Source of the DNA: Methyloglobulus sp.
GTDB taxonomy: Bacteria; Pseudomonadota; Gammaproteobacteria; Methylococcales; Methylomonadaceae
Reading direction: 5' to 3'
Length of the DNA: 5,097 bases
Assembly (NCBI GenBank): GCA_013140405.1
Contig: JABFSV010000517.1
Span: 1 to 5,097, forward strand
Under the pieces are notes generated by a model. That model had not been told where the DNA came from, searched no databases, and worked only from the letters and a program-made list of their open reading frames with translations. Each line of letters opens with the position of its first letter. Position 1 is the stretch's first letter. The position numbers and the translations under genes were made by a program. This document shows, piece after piece, positions 4,932 to 5,097 of this stretch.

Positions 4932-5097
4932 GGCTCTTTTTGAGCTTAATGGCTAAAAAGCAGTTTTGTAAGAAAACGAAATATTACCTATTTTTAATAA
5001 CTTGCAGAGCCAAGTCAAATATCAATCAACCCTGTGAGTTGCTTTTTAAACAAATAGCATCATTAATAATGATAACGGCACTGGGCAATAAAAATAG
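4932..5097 (+). other. Non-coding region after fecR, probable receptor promoter region
   Basis: No gene is seen in the last 166 bases. A weak hairpin GCTC-TTTTT-GAGC (4933-4945) lacks a T-tract after the stem, so a terminator is doubtful. ACGAAATATTACC (4978-4990) recalls the ACGAAATAT at 3862-3870 in the fecI-fecR gap. In this family a TonB-dependent receptor gene usually starts next, and a start just past the edge would fit, but nothing within the window proves it. Confidence 0.4.
5059..5073. promoter_or_regulatory. 7-1-7 inverted repeat, possibly Fur-like
   Basis: ATCATTA-A-TAATGAT is a perfect 7-1-7 palindrome. The bases ATAATGATAA (5067-5076) match ten consecutive positions of the Fur consensus, but the other half of a classical box is missing. 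The position upstream of a presumed iron-type receptor gene is suitable. The call is tentative. Confidence 0.3.

Noticed and set aside
4933..4945. Terminator after the module 2 fecR
   Set aside because: The stem has only four pairs and is followed by TTAATGG rather than a T-tract; the T-run is in the loop.

Overview
The window looks like chromosomal DNA of a Gram-negative gammaproteobacterium. Two sigma/anti-sigma pairs of the FecI/FecR type, which serve TonB-dependent outer-membrane receptors, frame a long AT-rich regulatory region and one unusual gene. A sequence that fits the sigma-54 promoter consensus exactly, and dyads of the NifA enhancer form (TGT-N10-ACA), would suit a nitrogen-fixing lineage. 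The overall feel is of a methanotroph (Methylococcales), but that assignment is inference and was not tested.

Layout. Positions 1-100 (+) hold the last 32 codons of an IS110-family transposase, and the IS end lies just before the stop of the next gene. A complete minus-strand module follows: an ECF sigma factor (1805-1284) and its FecR-like anti-sigma/transducer (1203-133). The receptor gene normally found downstream of fecR is not there, because the IS110 copy sits in its place. From 1806 to 2619 there is no ordinary gene, but the stretch is full of signals: two DnaA-box-like repeats, two nearly identical dyads exactly 95 bp apart, a weak IHF-like site, a sigma-54 promoter (-24/-12), and a structured leader of about 168 nt ending in a strong intrinsic terminator with eight T residues. 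Seven bases past the T-tract is the Shine-Dalgarno sequence of a 225-aa stand-alone protein resembling the M41 (FtsH-type) peptidase domain, in which the HExxH motif reads HQAGH. A second FecI/FecR pair follows on the plus strand (3343-3855 and 3942-4931). The last 166 bases are non-coding and presumably lead into a receptor gene outside the window.

How it may work together. The leader RNA is either a free-standing small RNA or an attenuator for the M41-like gene. In either case transcription would depend on sigma-54 and an enhancer-binding activator. Readthrough could continue into the second fecI/fecR pair, since the gap is only 45 nt and shows no terminator. Both fecI-fecR gaps carry the same short element (CGAAA, an optional T, then CGTCTTATT) at matching positions, which suggests a shared control site. 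The candidate for something undescribed is the unit at 2127-3297: dyads, sigma-54 promoter, structured RNA with an exposed anti-Shine-Dalgarno stretch, terminator, and M41-like protein lacking the catalytic glutamate.
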